Positions 28,802 to 37,361 of a DNA stretch of 64,000 nucleotides are shown in pieces. Numbering within the stretch: position 1 is the stretch's first letter; each line of letters opens with the position of its first letter. This DNA comes from JAISFI01 sp031552335 (GTDB lineage Bacteria > Bacteroidota > Bacteroidia > Bacteroidales > Azobacteroidaceae): assembly GCA_031552335.1 (NCBI GenBank), contig JAVBMQ010000052.1, forward strand, positions 14,720 to 78,719, read 5' to 3'. The notes under the pieces were generated by a model, which searched no databases, had not been told where the DNA came from, and saw only the letters and a program-made list of their open reading frames with translations. A program made the position numbers and the translations under genes.

Positions 28802-29815
28802 TCATTGGTTCACAACGCAGATTTTTTTCCCGTCAATGATATAAATGCCGTTTTGAAGTCCGTTTGCAGCGTTTGCTTTTTCAACCTGACTGCGGATTTT
28901 GATTCCCATAATAGTGTAAACATCTGTCAATCCGGAATCTTCATTGATTTTATTAGTAATAGTTCCTGTATCATCACCCTTTTTCAATAAATATATCTCT
29001 TCAAAATGAACAACAGGGAATGGTTCCGTTAAAGCGGATTGCCAATTACTGCTTTGGAATTTAACGCTTACAACTGGTCCGGTAAAATTGACCTGGGCTG
29101 ATAAACTTCCCTTTGGTATACTGTTATAAGACGGAGATCCGGCCCCCTCATAAGTTACAACCATCTCGAGGTGATCAAAGGCAATAGCTTCGCTAAGCCC
29201 AACTACGGCTCCCAAATATGTATCGTTACTTTTTACTGGATCGAAAGTCCAACCAACACCTTCATAATTATTCTTCAGAGTAATTGTGCCTTCGGTGGCA
29301 TCGATGAGTGATTGTCCCCAATCGGCAATCGCATTGCTCAATGACAAGGGTTCTTTTGTTGTAGTAATCGGGGCAGTCAATACTACTGAAGCAATGGATA
29401 AAAATGGATAAGGAGGTTCCGTAGGGAATGCGCCATCCCATCTGCTGCTTTGAAATTGAATGCTTTCGACGTCATTGGTAAAACTGATGATCGATGATGT
29501 AGACCCGACAGATATCGGGGTGTAAACCGCATTCTCCTGTCCTGCATACTTGATTTTAATTTCAAGAAATGAATGGGATACTGTTTCTTTAAACGTGACT
29601 TTTAAACCGGTATATTCGGCTTTGCTTATCGGAGTAGCAAATATCCAACCTACAGGTTCGTAATTACCTATCAGGGTGATAATGCCTTCAGTAGAATTAA
29701 TAGTTGAAAGCGACCATTCCGCCACTGCATCGTTCAGTGATAAACTCAAGTCTTCAGCCTTTGAGAATTGCAGGCTAATGAATGTTAATGCGAGACAAAG
29801 TAATAAATGTTTCAT
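28802..29815 (-). CDS. Two-domain secreted protein with C-terminal sorting signal, first gene of the susCD operon
   Basis: 338 residues from ATG 29815 (MKHLLLCLALTFISLQFSKA signal peptide); the 28 codons upstream look non-coding. It holds two tandem homologous domains of about 130 residues, each with NDAVAEWSLSTINSTEGIIT / SNAIADWGQSLIDATEGTIT, then NYE.VGW.F and SIQFQSSRWDGA / SVKFQSSNWQSA. The tail (DVYTIMGIKIRSQVEKANA, GLQNGIYIIDGKKICVVNQ) resembles a T9SS sorting domain. No enzyme motif is visible. A surface carbohydrate-binding role is inferred from the sandwich-like pattern, the duplication and the position ahead of susC. I do not recognise the family. Confidence 0.8.
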   Translation of the reverse strand: MKHLLLCLALTFISLQFSKAEDLSLSLNDAVAEWSLSTINSTEGIITLIGNYEPVGWIFATPISKAEYTGLKVTFKETVSHSFLEIKIKYAGQENAVYTPISVGSTSSIISFTNDVESIQFQSSRWDGAFPTEPPYPFLSIASVVLTAPITTTKEPLSLSNAIADWGQSLIDATEGTITLKNNYEGVGWTFDPVKSNDTYLGAVVGLSEAIAFDHLEMVVTYEGAGSPSYNSIPKGSLSAQVNFTGPVVSVKFQSSNWQSALTEPFPVVHFEEIYLLKKGDDTGTITNKINEDSGLTDVYTIMGIKIRSQVEKANAANGLQNGIYIIDGKKICVVNQ

Positions 29816-29896
29816 GATTCTTAAATTAAAGTTATTTGACAAAAAATTATATTCTATACCACAGAAATTCTTAGTCAGTTCCTCTGGATTCGAGAA

Positions 29897-29943
29897 CAAA
29901 AATAACGTGTTATCCTTTTTATACGGTGATTAAATGTTGCATA
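29897..29943 (-). promoter_or_regulatory. Promoter and activator site of the susCD operon
   Basis: On the minus strand: site TGCAACATTTAA (plus-strand 29930-29941), whose core AACATTT occupies 29932-29938, then 27 bp, then TATTTTTG (29897-29904), a match to the TAnnTTTG -7 consensus. No -33 TTTG is evident, as expected for an activated promoter. The same core, spacing and -7 arrangement is found at 30031-30072, 39605-39646 and 39751-39792. Confidence 0.75.
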
Positions 29944-29951
29944 CATGGTGC

Positions 29952-29996
29952 GTAAATGTTAAGTATCAAAAAAGGCCCATCTATGAAACATTTACA
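29952..29996. promoter_or_regulatory. Inner pair of inverted regulator sites between susC and GH31 promoters
   Basis: GTAAATGTT (29952-29960) is inverted as AACATTTAC (29987-29995), nested inside an 11-bp inverted repeat AAATGTTGCAT (29932-29942) / ATGCAACATTT (30027-30037). The inner cores lie 22 bp (left) and 44 bp (right) from the outer cores in the same orientation, compatible with whole turns of the helix and with tandem binding by an AraC-type DNA-binding domain. Confidence 0.65.
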
Positions 29997-30025
29997 CCCC
30001 TTCCTTATTTAATATCAGCCTGTTC

Positions 30026-30072
30026 GATGCAACATTTCATCAAAAGTTTTAAGAAAATAGTATATACCTTTG
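30026..30072 (+). promoter_or_regulatory. Promoter and activator site of the GH31-GH2-GH5 operon
   Basis: TGCAACATTTCA (30028-30039) has its core AACATTT at 30031-30037, exactly 27 bp upstream of TACCTTTG (30065-30072). The start codon is 23 bp further on. It mirrors the susC promoter on the other strand. Confidence 0.75.
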
Positions 30073-30094
30073 TTCTATAAATTATTATTAAGCC

Positions 30095-32956
30095 ATGAAA
30101 ATTAAAAGCAAAAACATGATTCCTACAGCTGCTTTGGTAGCATTTCTGCTTGCCGGCTGTAGTAACACGCCATGTAAAAAGGTTGAAGATGGCGCTATTA
30201 TTACATTAAATACCGAAAAGGCCCATTCGGCAAAAAAGATTAAACTACAGGTTGTCAATGATGACATCATTCATATATCGGCAACTCCGGACAACCAGTT
30301 TTCCGACAAAAAAAGCTTAGTGGCAACCTATGGCAAAACACAGACAGCCGGTTGGAATATAGAAGAACAGGATAATAACGTCATTTTAAAAACTGCCACA
30401 ACGGTAGTGAGTGTTTCTCTGAATACCGGAGAAATTTCATTTTCAGACATCGACGGAAATCTTTTACTTTCCGAGAATAAAGGTGGCGGAAAATCTTTTT
30501 CCGGTATCGAAGTAGAAGGGAAAAAGGCATATACGATGACGCAGGTTTTCGAGTCGCCTTCCGATGAAGCGTTTTATGGCTTGGGGCAACATCAGGCCGA
30601 TGAATTTAACTACAAAGGGAGAAATGAAGAATTATTCCAGTATAATACAAAGGTGTCTGTCCCTTTTATTTTATCAACTAAAAACTACGGAATATTGTGG
30701 GATAATTATTCCTTTAGCAGATTTGGCGACCCACGTCCGTATGCCAACATAGACCAATTCAAACTGTATGACGAAAATGGTAAAGAAGGTGGACTAACAG
30801 CAACCTATATGATTAATAGTGATACAAATAATATATTTGTAAAGAGAAATGAATCACAAATTGACTATGAAAACCTTGAGACAATTAAAAAATTTCCACA
30901 GGATTTCCCGTTCAATAATTCACGAATCACCTGGGAAGGCGAGATAGAGGCTAATGAAACAGGACAATATCATTTCATTCTGTATTATGCAGGATATACC
31001 GCTGTGTCGGTAGACGATAAAGTGATTGTTCCTGAAAGATGGCGTACCGCATGGAATCCGAATAGTTATAAATACACACTGGATATGAAAGCCAATGAAC
31101 GACATAAAATTAAGCTCGATTGGAAGCCGGATGGCGGCGTATCGTATATCGGATTGAAAGCCCTTAGCCCGAGAACTCCTGAAGAACAAAATAAACTTTC
31201 ATTATGGTCTGAAATGGGCGACCAGATAGACTATTACTTCATCCGGGGCAATAATATGGATGATGTAATCAAAGGATACCGCACGGTTACTGGCAAATCG
31301 CAGGTAATGCCCAAATGGGCGATGGGATTCTGGCAAAGCCGTGAACGCTATAAAACACAGGATGAACTATTGACAGCACTCAAAGAATATCGCAAAAGGA
31401 ATATTCCTATCGATAATATTGTTCAGGATTGGTCGTATTGGCCGGTAGATGCATGGGGAAGCCATGATTTCGACCCGGCACGTTTTCCAGACCCTAAAGG
31501 AATGATAGACAGCATACATGCAATGGATGCCCGTATCATGATTTCGGTCTGGCCTAAATTTTATCATACGACAGACAATTATAAAGCATTCGACGAAAAA
31601 GGATGGATGTTTAACCTTGCAGTGAAAGACAGCATCCGCGACTGGATAGACAATGGATATATAGCCGGTTTTTATGATGCTTACAGCGATGGCGCCCGGA
31701 AATTATTCTGGGGTCAGATAAACAACAAATTGTATTCCAAAGACATTGATGCCTGGTGGATGGATGCTTCCGAACCGGATATATTATCAAACGCCAGCAT
31801 GCAGTACCGCAAAAAGTTAATGACTCCTACAGCATTAGGATCATCGACAGAGTATTTCAATACATACGCTTTAGTCAATGCGATGGCTATTTACGAGGGG
31901 CAACGTTCGGTAAATCCGGATAATCGTGTTTTCCTGCTTACCCGTTCGGGATTTGCCGGATTACAACGTTATTCTACGGCTACCTGGAGCGGCGATATAG
32001 GAACACGATGGGAAGATATGAAAGCGCAAATATCTGCCGGATTGAATTTTGCCATGTCGGGCATTCCGTACTGGACAATGGATATCGGCGGATTCTGTGT
32101 TGAAAAACGATACGAACAGGCGCAACAAGAATTTAACCGTACAGGAAAAGAAAACGCAGACCTCAAAGAGTGGCGTGAATTGAATACCCGCTGGTTCCAA
32201 TTCGGGGCATTCTGTCCTTTGTTCCGCAGCCACGGACAATATCCATACCGCGAAATCTACAATATCGCTCCGGAAAACCATCCTGCATATAACAGTATGG
32301 TCTATTACACAAAACTTCGTTACCGGATGATGCCATATATATACTCGCTGGCTGGCATGACTTATTTTAATGATTACACCATTATGCGGGCGTTGGTCAT
32401 GGATTTCGCTTCCGATCCAAAGACGCATCATATCGGCGACCAGTATATGTTCGGTCCGGCAATGATGGTATGCCCGGTTTATTCTTATAAAACAGCATCG
32501 AGAGACGTGTACTTTCCGTCTAATACCAATTGGTATAATTATGAAACAGGAGAATACCTGACGGGAGGAAAGATAGTGAACGTATCAGCTCCTTATGAAC
32601 GAATTCCTTTGTTTGTAAAAGAAGGTTCTATCGTATTAATGGGAAAAGATATACAATCGACTAAAGAAACACAAAACGATTTGGTGGTGAAAGTATACAC
32701 CGGTAAAGATGCAGAATTTACGCTTTATGAAGATGAAGGTGTAAATTACAACTACGAAAAAGGTGCTTATTCCACTATTCAATGCAGCTATGACGAGACT
32801 TCAAAAAAACTTACCTTCGGAGCAATAAGAGGAGAATATCCTGGTATGACTAAAGAAAGAGTATTTAACATAGAATGGATTACAAAAGGGCAGAAAAATA
32901 TTATTTCAAAAGTACAATATACAGGTAATGAAGTAACTGTCGTTATGGGTAAATAA
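30095..32956 (+). CDS. GH31 alpha-xylosidase with PA14 insert (xyloglucan type), lipoprotein
   Basis: 953 residues, lipoprotein signal (ALVAFLLAGC). It has a GH31 N-terminal sandwich, a PA14 domain inserted at about 255-365 (WEGEIEANETGQYHFILYYA, GGVSYIGLKALSP), then the barrel with nucleophile Asp557 in IDAWWMDASEPD and acid/base Asp634 in ATWSGDIGTRWED. Length, PA14 insertion and the 77-residue spacing of the catalytic acids match the B. ovatus xyloglucan alpha-xylosidase. It removes non-reducing-end xylose from imported oligosaccharides in the periplasm. It is the first gene of a rightward operon, with GH2 starting 15 bp later. Confidence 0.95.
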   Translation: MKIKSKNMIPTAALVAFLLAGCSNTPCKKVEDGAIITLNTEKAHSAKKIKLQVVNDDIIHISATPDNQFSDKKSLVATYGKTQTAGWNIEEQDNNVILKTATTVVSVSLNTGEISFSDIDGNLLLSENKGGGKSFSGIEVEGKKAYTMTQVFESPSDEAFYGLGQHQADEFNYKGRNEELFQYNTKVSVPFILSTKNYGILWDNYSFSRFGDPRPYANIDQFKLYDENGKEGGLTATYMINSDTNNIFVKRNESQIDYENLETIKKFPQDFPFNNSRITWEGEIEANETGQYHFILYYAGYTAVSVDDKVIVPERWRTAWNPNSYKYTLDMKANERHKIKLDWKPDGGVSYIGLKALSPRTPEEQNKLSLWSEMGDQIDYYFIRGNNMDDVIKGYRTVTGKSQVMPKWAMGFWQSRERYKTQDELLTALKEYRKRNIPIDNIVQDWSYWPVDAWGSHDFDPARFPDPKGMIDSIHAMDARIMISVWPKFYHTTDNYKAFDEKGWMFNLAVKDSIRDWIDNGYIAGFYDAYSDGARKLFWGQINNKLYSKDIDAWWMDASEPDILSNASMQYRKKLMTPTALGSSTEYFNTYALVNAMAIYEGQRSVNPDNRVFLLTRSGFAGLQRYSTATWSGDIGTRWEDMKAQISAGLNFAMSGIPYWTMDIGGFCVEKRYEQAQQEFNRTGKENADLKEWRELNTRWFQFGAFCPLFRSHGQYPYREIYNIAPENHPAYNSMVYYTKLRYRMMPYIYSLAGMTYFNDYTIMRALVMDFASDPKTHHIGDQYMFGPAMMVCPVYSYKTASRDVYFPSNTNWYNYETGEYLTGGKIVNVSAPYERIPLFVKEGSIVLMGKDIQSTKETQNDLVVKVYTGKDAEFTLYEDEGVNYNYEKGAYSTIQCSYDETSKKLTFGAIRGEYPGMTKERVFNIEWITKGQKNIISKVQYTGNEVTVVMGK

Positions 32957-32971
32957 TAAAGTACCGTTATC

Positions 32972-35482
32972 ATGAAAAAACATTTGTATTTAATCGTTAG
33001 TATCGGCATAATCTTCCTCTCTTGTTCAGTCCGGGAGAAAACACGGAACGTTGTGGATTTCACGGAAGATTGGAAGTTCTATCTGGGCGATGATCCGGCA
33101 GCATCGGTTGCTGATTTTGATGATAAAGATTGGCGAACGCTGAATCTTCCTCACGATTGGAGTATTGAGACGGATTTTAGTGAAAAAAATCCGGCAACAC
33201 CCGGTGGAGGCGCGCTTCCCGGGGGAATAGGTTGGTACCGGAAAGAGTTTACCCCCGACAAATCATCCGAAGGTAAAAATACCTATATCGATTTCGATGG
33301 AATATATTGGAATAGCAAAGTATGGATAAACGGGCAATTGTTGGGCGAGCGGCCTAACGGATATATTTCGTTTCGTTATGACCTTACGCCATACATGAAA
33401 TCCGGCGAAAAGAATGTTATTGCTGTTCGTGTAGATAACTCAGAGCAACCCAACTCCCGCTGGTATTCGGGTTCCGGTATTTACCGCAACGTGTGGCTGA
33501 CTATTGCTAATCCTTTACATGTGGCGCACTGGGGTACTTTTGTCACGACTCCTGCCGTAACGAAAGAAAATGCAACAATTAACATTATTACCAATGTAGA
33601 AAATACATCGGCAGCACAACAGGATGCCAGATTATTATCCATATTGGTTGACGCTTCGGGAAAGGAAGTCGCTAAAACCGATAGCCGGATTGAAATTGCC
33701 GCCAATGGAAATGTGGAAGCAGAACACACATTGAAAGTTGATAATCCCAGTTTATGGTCTATCGAACAGCCGACTATGTATAAAGTAATAACGCGGATTG
33801 AGCAAAATGGCAAAACGATCGACGAATATGAGACTCCTGTGGGTATCCGGTATTTTTCATTCGACAAGGATAAAGGATTTTTCCTCAACGGGGAATCCGT
33901 GAAAATAAAGGGAGTCTGTAACCATCATGATTTAGGTTGTTTGGGAGCGGCTGTAAACGTTCGCGCAATAGAACGCCAATTAGAAATACTAAAAGAGATG
34001 GGGTGTAATGGCATCCGCACCTCGCATAACCCGCCGGCGCCTGAATTATTGGATTTATGCGACAAAATGGGATTCATCGTTATGGATGAGGCTTTCGATA
34101 TGTGGCGGAAGAAAAAATCGCCATACGATTATTCGCATGATTTCCCGGAATGGCACGAACAGGATTTGAGCGATATGATTCTGCGAGACAGAAACCATCC
34201 GTCCATATTTATGTGGAGCATTGGAAACGAAGTCCTGGAACAATGGTCTCACATCGATGCCGATACATTGAATTTACAACAAGCCAACATGGTGCTTAAT
34301 TTTGCCAACACGCTGAACAAAAAAGATATCGACGCGGAAAAATTGCATGTAAATTCATTGTTAGCCATCAAACTGACAGATATTGTAAAAAAACTCGATT
34401 CTACACGTCCGGTTACAAGCGGAAATAACGAAACGGAACCTTCAAATCATATTTTCCGTTCGGGCGCTATGGATATCATCGGATTCAATTACCATGAAAA
34501 CAATTGGCCCGAAGCTGTATTCCACGAAAAGTTTCCCAATCAGAAGCTGATCATTACCGAATCGACCTCCGCCCTGATGTCACGGGGATATTATGAAATG
34601 CCTTCAGACAGTATCCGGCATCGCCCCACACGTTGGGATATACCATTCGACCTTCCGGTGCATCAAAATTCTGCTTACGACAATGTACATGCACCGTGGG
34701 GAAGCACTCACGAAAACACTTGGAAAATGGTGAAAAAATACGACCACATTTCCGGTATGTATCTGTGGACAGGCTTCGACTATCTGGGAGAACCAACGCC
34801 GTTTTGGTGGCCGTCCCGCAGTTCCTGTTTCGGTGTAATCGATTTGGCCGGATTCCCTAAAGATGTGTTTTATATGTACCAGAGCGAATGGAGAGATAAA
34901 AAACCAATGTTACACATTTTTCCCCATTGGAATTGGGAAGAAGGACAACCGGTCGATGTATGGGCATATTACAACAATGCCGATGAAGTGGAATTATTCC
35001 TCAACGGTAAATCATTAGGAAAAAAAACGAAACCAGAAGATGCCTTCCATGTTTTTTGGCGTATTCCATTTGAAAAAGGCATATTAAAAGCCGTTTCATA
35101 CAAAGCAGGTAAAGAGGTGTTGATAAAAGAAATCAGGACAACAGGCGCTCCCGTTTCTATCAGGCTTACAGCCGACCGGAAAACAATCAAAGCCGATGGG
35201 AAAGACCTTTCTTTCGTTACGGTGGAAGTGTTAGATCCGGAAGGGCTGCCTGTACCGACAGCAAATAACCTGATTCAATTTTCAATAGAAGGAAACGGAT
35301 TAATTGCCGGTACGGACAACGGAGACCCGACCGATTCAAATTCGTTGAAGAAACCCCGGAGAAACCTGTTTAACGGAAAAGCGCTGGTGGTAGTGCAATC
35401 TGCTAAAAAGTGCGGTTCTGTCAAACTGATAGCAATAGCGGAGAATCTAAAAGAAGGAGTAATTGAAATAAACGTAAACTAA
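32972..35482 (+). CDS. GH2 beta-galactosidase lipoprotein
   Basis: 836 residues, lipoprotein signal (GIIFLSC). Typical GH2 domains: sugar-binding sandwich (DWRTLNLPHDWSIE, GGIGWYRKEF), immunoglobulin-like domain, TIM barrel with acid/base Glu420 in WSIGNEVLEQW and nucleophile Glu530 in IITESTSALMS, then C-terminal sandwiches (VELFLNGKSLGKK). In this context it should release the beta-1,2-galactose that caps xylose on xyloglucan side chains, after any fucose is removed. It follows the GH31 closely, as expected for one operon. Confidence 0.93.
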   Translation: MKKHLYLIVSIGIIFLSCSVREKTRNVVDFTEDWKFYLGDDPAASVADFDDKDWRTLNLPHDWSIETDFSEKNPATPGGGALPGGIGWYRKEFTPDKSSEGKNTYIDFDGIYWNSKVWINGQLLGERPNGYISFRYDLTPYMKSGEKNVIAVRVDNSEQPNSRWYSGSGIYRNVWLTIANPLHVAHWGTFVTTPAVTKENATINIITNVENTSAAQQDARLLSILVDASGKEVAKTDSRIEIAANGNVEAEHTLKVDNPSLWSIEQPTMYKVITRIEQNGKTIDEYETPVGIRYFSFDKDKGFFLNGESVKIKGVCNHHDLGCLGAAVNVRAIERQLEILKEMGCNGIRTSHNPPAPELLDLCDKMGFIVMDEAFDMWRKKKSPYDYSHDFPEWHEQDLSDMILRDRNHPSIFMWSIGNEVLEQWSHIDADTLNLQQANMVLNFANTLNKKDIDAEKLHVNSLLAIKLTDIVKKLDSTRPVTSGNNETEPSNHIFRSGAMDIIGFNYHENNWPEAVFHEKFPNQKLIITESTSALMSRGYYEMPSDSIRHRPTRWDIPFDLPVHQNSAYDNVHAPWGSTHENTWKMVKKYDHISGMYLWTGFDYLGEPTPFWWPSRSSCFGVIDLAGFPKDVFYMYQSEWRDKKPMLHIFPHWNWEEGQPVDVWAYYNNADEVELFLNGKSLGKKTKPEDAFHVFWRIPFEKGILKAVSYKAGKEVLIKEIRTTGAPVSIRLTADRKTIKADGKDLSFVTVEVLDPEGLPVPTANNLIQFSIEGNGLIAGTDNGDPTDSNSLKKPRRNLFNGKALVVVQSAKKCGSVKLIAIAENLKEGVIEINVN

Positions 35483-35512
35483 AAAATCTTTTTAATTCTT
35501 AATTCCTTACAT

Positions 35513-35605
35513 ATGAAATCAGTTGGTTTGTTCCCTGTATTATGCTTGCTCGCTGTATCTTTACATGCGCAGTCCAATTTATTTTACTTATCATTAAATA
35601 ATTAA
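35513..35605 (+). pseudogene. Orphan signal peptide, remnant of a deleted secreted-protein gene
   Basis: ATG at 35513 encodes 30 residues: MKSVGLFPVLCLLAVSLHAQ followed by SNLFYLSLNN and TAA. The first 20 are a clean Sec signal peptide ending in the HAQ cleavage site; nothing mature follows. It lies between GH2 and GH5, where other xyloglucan loci carry additional enzymes. Likely the 5' stump left after an internal deletion; a genuine tiny peptide gene is less likely. Confidence 0.6.
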
Positions 35606-35616
35606 ATATTAAACTT

Positions 35617-37056
35617 ATGAAAACAAGATTGAATGTAATGATTATGCTGGCCCTCTTCCTTTTTTCATGCTCCGATGATGAAAGAACAATTAATGTCGAT
35701 ATACAAGAATCTTCCATACAATTCGACAGAAGAGGCGGTTCGGCCACACTCACCATACTTTCGACCGCAGAGGTATCTGTCCGAAGCACTGAAGCATGGT
35801 GTAAGGTTGAAGGTTATACTCCTACGTCAACTTCCCGCCTGTATAAAATAACGGCGGAATCCAATCCGTTGGAGGAAATCCGGTATGCAAAACTTATTGT
35901 TACCGCCAATGGATTTGAAAAACAAATACCTGTAGAGCAATCAACTTCCCTTTATGGTGGTGAGCCGGAACCTTATACAGACAAATATGCCGTACGCGAA
36001 AAACTCTCTACCATGCAACTGGTTGATGAAATGGGCTTAGGTATCAACCTCGGCAACACTTTAGACGCAACCGGCGACTGGATTAACCCAAGCAGCATCT
36101 CCAATTACGAACAAGCCTGGGGCAGTCCCATCATTACCAAAGAAATGATCGAGGGCTATGCCAAAGCAGGCTATTCTTCCATGCGATTCCCCGTCAGCTG
36201 GAGTAATATGATGTTAGATAATTATCAAATCCATCCCGATCTGATGGATAGGGTTGAAACGATCTTAAACTGGATATTGGACTGTGGTATGGTGGCTATT
36301 ATCAATGTACACCATGAAAATGAATGGGTAAAGAAAGTACCCACTGACACTGAAGCCAAGAAGAAATTCACCGCTGTATGGACGCAGATATGCCAACGTT
36401 TTGAGAAATATGGCGACCACTTGATGTTCGAACCCATGAATGAAATCGGTTACGATGAGATATGGACTACCTGGAGCGGAAACCAGGCGGATAAAGCCAA
36501 AGCATTCGGATATGTGAATGAGCTTAACCAACTCTTTGTAGACATCGTCAGAGAAAGCGGTGGCAACAATGCCAAACGCCATCTCCTGGTAGAAATATAC
36601 AATACAGGACTGCAATATGCCTACGATCCGCTTACCAAGATACCGAATGACCCGGCAGACCGCTTGGCATTGACTGTTCATTATTATGAACCTGCCCTAT
36701 TTGCCATCCTGGGTAATGGAGAAGTTGCCGATTGGGGCGTAGGTGTTCCTTCCTGGGGAACTGTTGCGGAAATTAAAACTCTCAACGATAACATGGAAAT
36801 GCTGAAAAAGAACTGCGTAGACAAAGGCATACCTGTTATCGTGGGTGAATATTCATGTTCCTCCAAAGACAGGACACAGGAAGTGGTTAGGCTGTATTGC
36901 GTTTCCGTTACCGAAGCAATCTATTCCCGCGGAATGTGCCCGATGCTTTGGGATGTTCCGGTAGTGGGACAATACAACCGGAATACCTGCCAATTTGACG
37001 ATCCTCTCTTTTTGGAACAAATGATGGAGATTAAGACCAAATATCCCCGTAAATGA
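35617..37056 (+). CDS. BACON-GH5 endo-xyloglucanase lipoprotein (GH5_4-like)
   Basis: 479 residues. Lipoprotein signal (MLALFLFSC, then SDDERT), a BACON domain at about 25-108 (IQFDRRGGSATLTILSTAEV, AKLIVTANGFEKQIPVEQS), then a GH5 barrel (GLGINLGNTLDATGDW) with acid/base Glu276 in FEPMNEIGY and nucleophile Glu411 in VIVGEYSCSS. The domain order equals that of the B. ovatus surface endo-xyloglucanase that starts depolymerisation outside the cell. It is the third real gene of the GH31 operon. The subfamily assignment is by overall resemblance. Confidence 0.93.
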   Translation: MKTRLNVMIMLALFLFSCSDDERTINVDIQESSIQFDRRGGSATLTILSTAEVSVRSTEAWCKVEGYTPTSTSRLYKITAESNPLEEIRYAKLIVTANGFEKQIPVEQSTSLYGGEPEPYTDKYAVREKLSTMQLVDEMGLGINLGNTLDATGDWINPSSISNYEQAWGSPIITKEMIEGYAKAGYSSMRFPVSWSNMMLDNYQIHPDLMDRVETILNWILDCGMVAIINVHHENEWVKKVPTDTEAKKKFTAVWTQICQRFEKYGDHLMFEPMNEIGYDEIWTTWSGNQADKAKAFGYVNELNQLFVDIVRESGGNNAKRHLLVEIYNTGLQYAYDPLTKIPNDPADRLALTVHYYEPALFAILGNGEVADWGVGVPSWGTVAEIKTLNDNMEMLKKNCVDKGIPVIVGEYSCSSKDRTQEVVRLYCVSVTEAIYSRGMCPMLWDVPVVGQYNRNTCQFDDPLFLEQMMEIKTKYPRK

Positions 37057-37066
37057 TGAAAAAAAT

Positions 37067-37361
37067 ATTTTCGTAAGCTTGGGCGATGTATTAAGTTACT
37101 CCATCGCCCACGACGGAGAAACTGTTCTTTATAACTCCCCTGTTTCTCTTACGCTTAGTAGCGGAGAAGTATGGGGAGAGAAACCCGAACATAACCGGAC
37201 TTTTCCACGGCTACAGATACAATACCGCTACGCGGTTAAAATAGCTCAAATCGTCCTCTAATGTAGTTGGAATAAAAGTCAAGATGGGTACCAAAAGAAT
37301 ATCCGGCAAACGTAAGTATTTTAGCTTTCGTGTTTCATGGTTTCATTTACAGCTTCCGATT
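37067..37361 (+). pseudogene. Decayed GH97 fragment between GH5 and GH3
   Basis: The frame from about 37070 reads LGDVLSYSIAHDGETVLYNS then PVSLTLSSGEVWGEKPEHN, which matches the N-terminal region of GH97 enzymes (pattern DG.LSYS...DG..V...SP..L.L..G.VWG). About 50 bp further on, a different frame reads ATDTIP, the next conserved GH97 element (usually followed by SPFYR), so a frameshift separates the two. No barrel remains before the convergent GH3 gene. The spaces to 37361 hold no other recognisable coding. Confidence 0.6.
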
